From Pseudolabrys sp. (lineage in GTDB: Bacteria; Pseudomonadota; Alphaproteobacteria; Rhizobiales; Xanthobacteraceae): a DNA stretch of 6,347 nt. How positions within the stretch are numbered: position 1 is the first letter of the stretch; each line of letters starts with the position of its first letter. The notes beneath the pieces are model-generated. The model was not told the origin of the DNA. It saw only the letters and a program-made list of their open reading frames with translations, and made no database searches. The translations under genes were made by a program, and so were the position numbers. This document shows positions 5,642-6,347 of this stretch, one piece after another. Location: assembly GCA_029945495.1 (NCBI GenBank), contig JAQSCR010000665.1:1-6347 (forward strand). The letters run 5' to 3'.

Positions 5642-5664
5642 CGCCGTGCGAGCTCCGCACGGCG
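5642..5664 (+). repeat. Inverted repeat (9-bp perfect arms, 5-nt loop) in the binding-protein leader
   Basis: CGCCGTGCG (5642-5650) and CGCACGGCG (5656-5664) pair perfectly around AGCTC, 72 bp before the start at 5737. No T-run follows. In RNA it would form a stable hairpin in a long leader; in DNA it could be a regulator site. Confidence 0.5.
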
Positions 5665-5667
5665 CAC

Positions 5668-5680
5668 CGACACGGTGTCG
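5668..5680. repeat. Short perfect dyad CGACAC-G-GTGTCG
   Basis: CGACAC (5668-5673) and GTGTCG (5675-5680) are perfect complements around one G, three bases after the previous hairpin. The 1-nt spacer rules out a good RNA hairpin, so if it is functional it is more likely a protein-binding site. Confidence 0.3.
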
Positions 5681-5736
5681 TCTCGTCTCCCGTCCGCTCG
5701 GCGAGGTGTGAATACGGCAACGATAGGGGTTTTCAG

Positions 5737-6270
5737 ATGACAATCGAAATCGAACGTCGCGCTCTGCTTCAAATGCTCGGTCTTGGCGTGGTCGGCGCCG
5801 GCGTGCTGGGCGATAGCCTGACAGTGCTGGCGCAAGGCACGGACGCCGTCACCATCGGATGGCCGAGCGACGTCCCCGGTTGGGACCCCAATATGCACTT
5901 CACGCCCGATGCGCAGCCGCTCTACAAACTGGTGTTCGACCAGCCGCTCGATCAGAATCCAAAGCTCGGCTTGATCCCGAAACTGATCAGCAAGTGGGAA
6001 ATGGCGAAAGACGGCCTGAGCATGACCGTCGAATTGCGCGACGACGTGACGTTCCACAACGGCGACAAGATGACGGCGGACGATTTCCGCTACACCTTCT
6101 TCGAGCGCCTCAAGTCGCCGGAAAAGCTCGATATCAAGAACTCGTGGCGCAAGGTCAGCGACATTGAGGTGCAGTCGCCGACCAAGGCGGTGATGAAGTT
6201 CTCGGCGCCGGCGCCGCCGGCGCGTCCGCAGCGATCGAGGCCGCCCGGCTTGGGCGCAAGGTTATCCTGA
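5737..6270 (+). CDS. ABC-transporter solute-binding protein, family 5 (peptide/opine/nickel type), truncated at a junction
   Basis: Family 5 binding proteins capture peptides, opines or other solutes in the periplasm for an ABC importer and are usually about 500-540 residues. Here only about 155-160 residues are genuine. Residues 1-33 are an export signal with a twin-arginine-like ERRALLQML (6-14), a hydrophobic GLGVVGAGVLG stretch and a likely cut after VLA (30-32). Mature sequence follows the family order: TIGWPSDVPGWDPN (39-52), the LYKLVFDQPL contact strand (62-71), LIPKLISKWEMAKDGLSMTV (from 79), ELRDDVTFHNGDKMTADDFRYTF (from 99) and DIEVQSPTKAVMKFSAP (142-158). After that, PPARPQRSRPPGLGARLS is out-of-frame reading of a different gene, ending at a chance TGA at 6268. 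The start at 5737 has AGGGG (5725-5729) seven nucleotides upstream; an in-frame ATG at 5617 is rejected because it would bury the signal peptide. Permease and ATPase genes expected downstream are absent. Confidence 0.85.
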   Translation: MTIEIERRALLQMLGLGVVGAGVLGDSLTVLAQGTDAVTIGWPSDVPGWDPNMHFTPDAQPLYKLVFDQPLDQNPKLGLIPKLISKWEMAKDGLSMTVELRDDVTFHNGDKMTADDFRYTFFERLKSPEKLDIKNSWRKVSDIEVQSPTKAVMKFSAPAPPARPQRSRPPGLGARLS

Positions 6271-6347
6271 TCGACGGGATGCCGGCGCTGGGCGGGCAAG
6301 CGGTGAACTCGATCATCGGCACCTTCTGCGGCCTTTTCTCCAACGGC
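6201..6347 (+). CDS. FAD-dependent oxidoreductase, N-terminal fragment lacking its start (partial at both ends)
   Basis: In the frame whose codons begin at 6201 the translation starts LGAGAAGASAAIEAARLGRK and continues VILIDGMPALGGQAVNS, then IIGTFCGLFSNG to the window edge. This is the classic Rossmann dinucleotide fold: GAGAAG (GxGxxG), an Ala-rich helix, the acidic end of beta-2 (LID) and the LGGQA segment typical of FAD-dependent oxidoreductases such as PF12831. The stretch upstream in this frame back to the TGA at 6165-6167 holds no ATG, GTG or TTG start and reads as binding-protein sequence, so the normal initiation and first beta-strand are missing. The gene is therefore joined to the binding-protein gene within the GC-rich tract 6201-6222. 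The substrate cannot be judged from 49 residues. Confidence 0.75.

Noticed and set aside
5617..5736. Upstream extension of the binding protein to the in-frame ATG at 5617
   Set aside because: It would add 40 Arg/Ser-rich residues before a clear export signal and has no good ribosome binding site, while 5737 has AGGGG at correct spacing.
1..6347. CRISPR array, tRNA/rRNA, insertion sequence, integrase or attachment site
   Set aside because: No regularly spaced repeats, tRNA-like folds, transposase motifs or terminal inverted repeats were seen by eye; there is no evidence that the right-end junction was made by a mobile element.

Overview
The base composition (GC-rich, strong G/C preference at third codon positions), the gene families and the Shine-Dalgarno-led starts point to an alphaproteobacterium, probably of the Hyphomicrobiales (Bradyrhizobium / Rhodopseudomonas / Xanthobacteraceae-like). 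This assignment is an inference from protein character; no rRNA or other marker is present. Both window ends cut through genes, so this looks like a piece of a larger contig or a whole short contig.

Layout. Four genes run on the minus strand. In order of transcription they are: an FAD-linked D-lactate/2-hydroxyacid dehydrogenase (4572-3169), a GntR/FCD regulator (3019-2297), a two-domain fusion of an HpcH/HpaI aldolase and a kynurenine-formamidase-like cyclase (2240-672), and the 5' part of an indolepyruvate:ferredoxin oxidoreductase alpha gene (499-1, running off the left edge). Two genes run on the plus strand: a tandem EthD-like alpha/beta-barrel protein of unknown function (4732-5445), divergent from the dehydrogenase, and the 5' part of an ABC-transporter family 5 solute-binding protein (from 5737). 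At about 6201-6222 the binding-protein sequence stops abruptly. It is replaced, in another frame, by the Rossmann start of an FAD-dependent oxidoreductase that continues to the right edge. This is either a deletion junction or an assembly chimera.

How the genes may work together (inference). A 2-hydroxyacid dehydrogenase, an arylpyruvate-type oxidoreductase, an aldolase joined to a cyclase/hydrolase, an EthD-like protein and an importer make up a plausible catabolic island for imported hydroxy-/oxo-acids or aromatic compounds. The GntR regulator and the fusion gene form a likely two-gene transcription unit (56-nt gap, no visible separate promoter). 

The strongest non-coding signal is a 16-bp dyad around AAGC(T/A)T. 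It occurs once in each of three intergenic regions: before the indolepyruvate oxidoreductase (607-622), between the divergent dehydrogenase and EthD-like genes (4662-4677), and before the binding protein (5535-5550). The copies agree at 13-14 of 16 positions and suggest a shared local operator. The fusion enzyme and this repeated dyad are the most novel-looking items; the chimeric right end is the main caution for anyone using the sequence.
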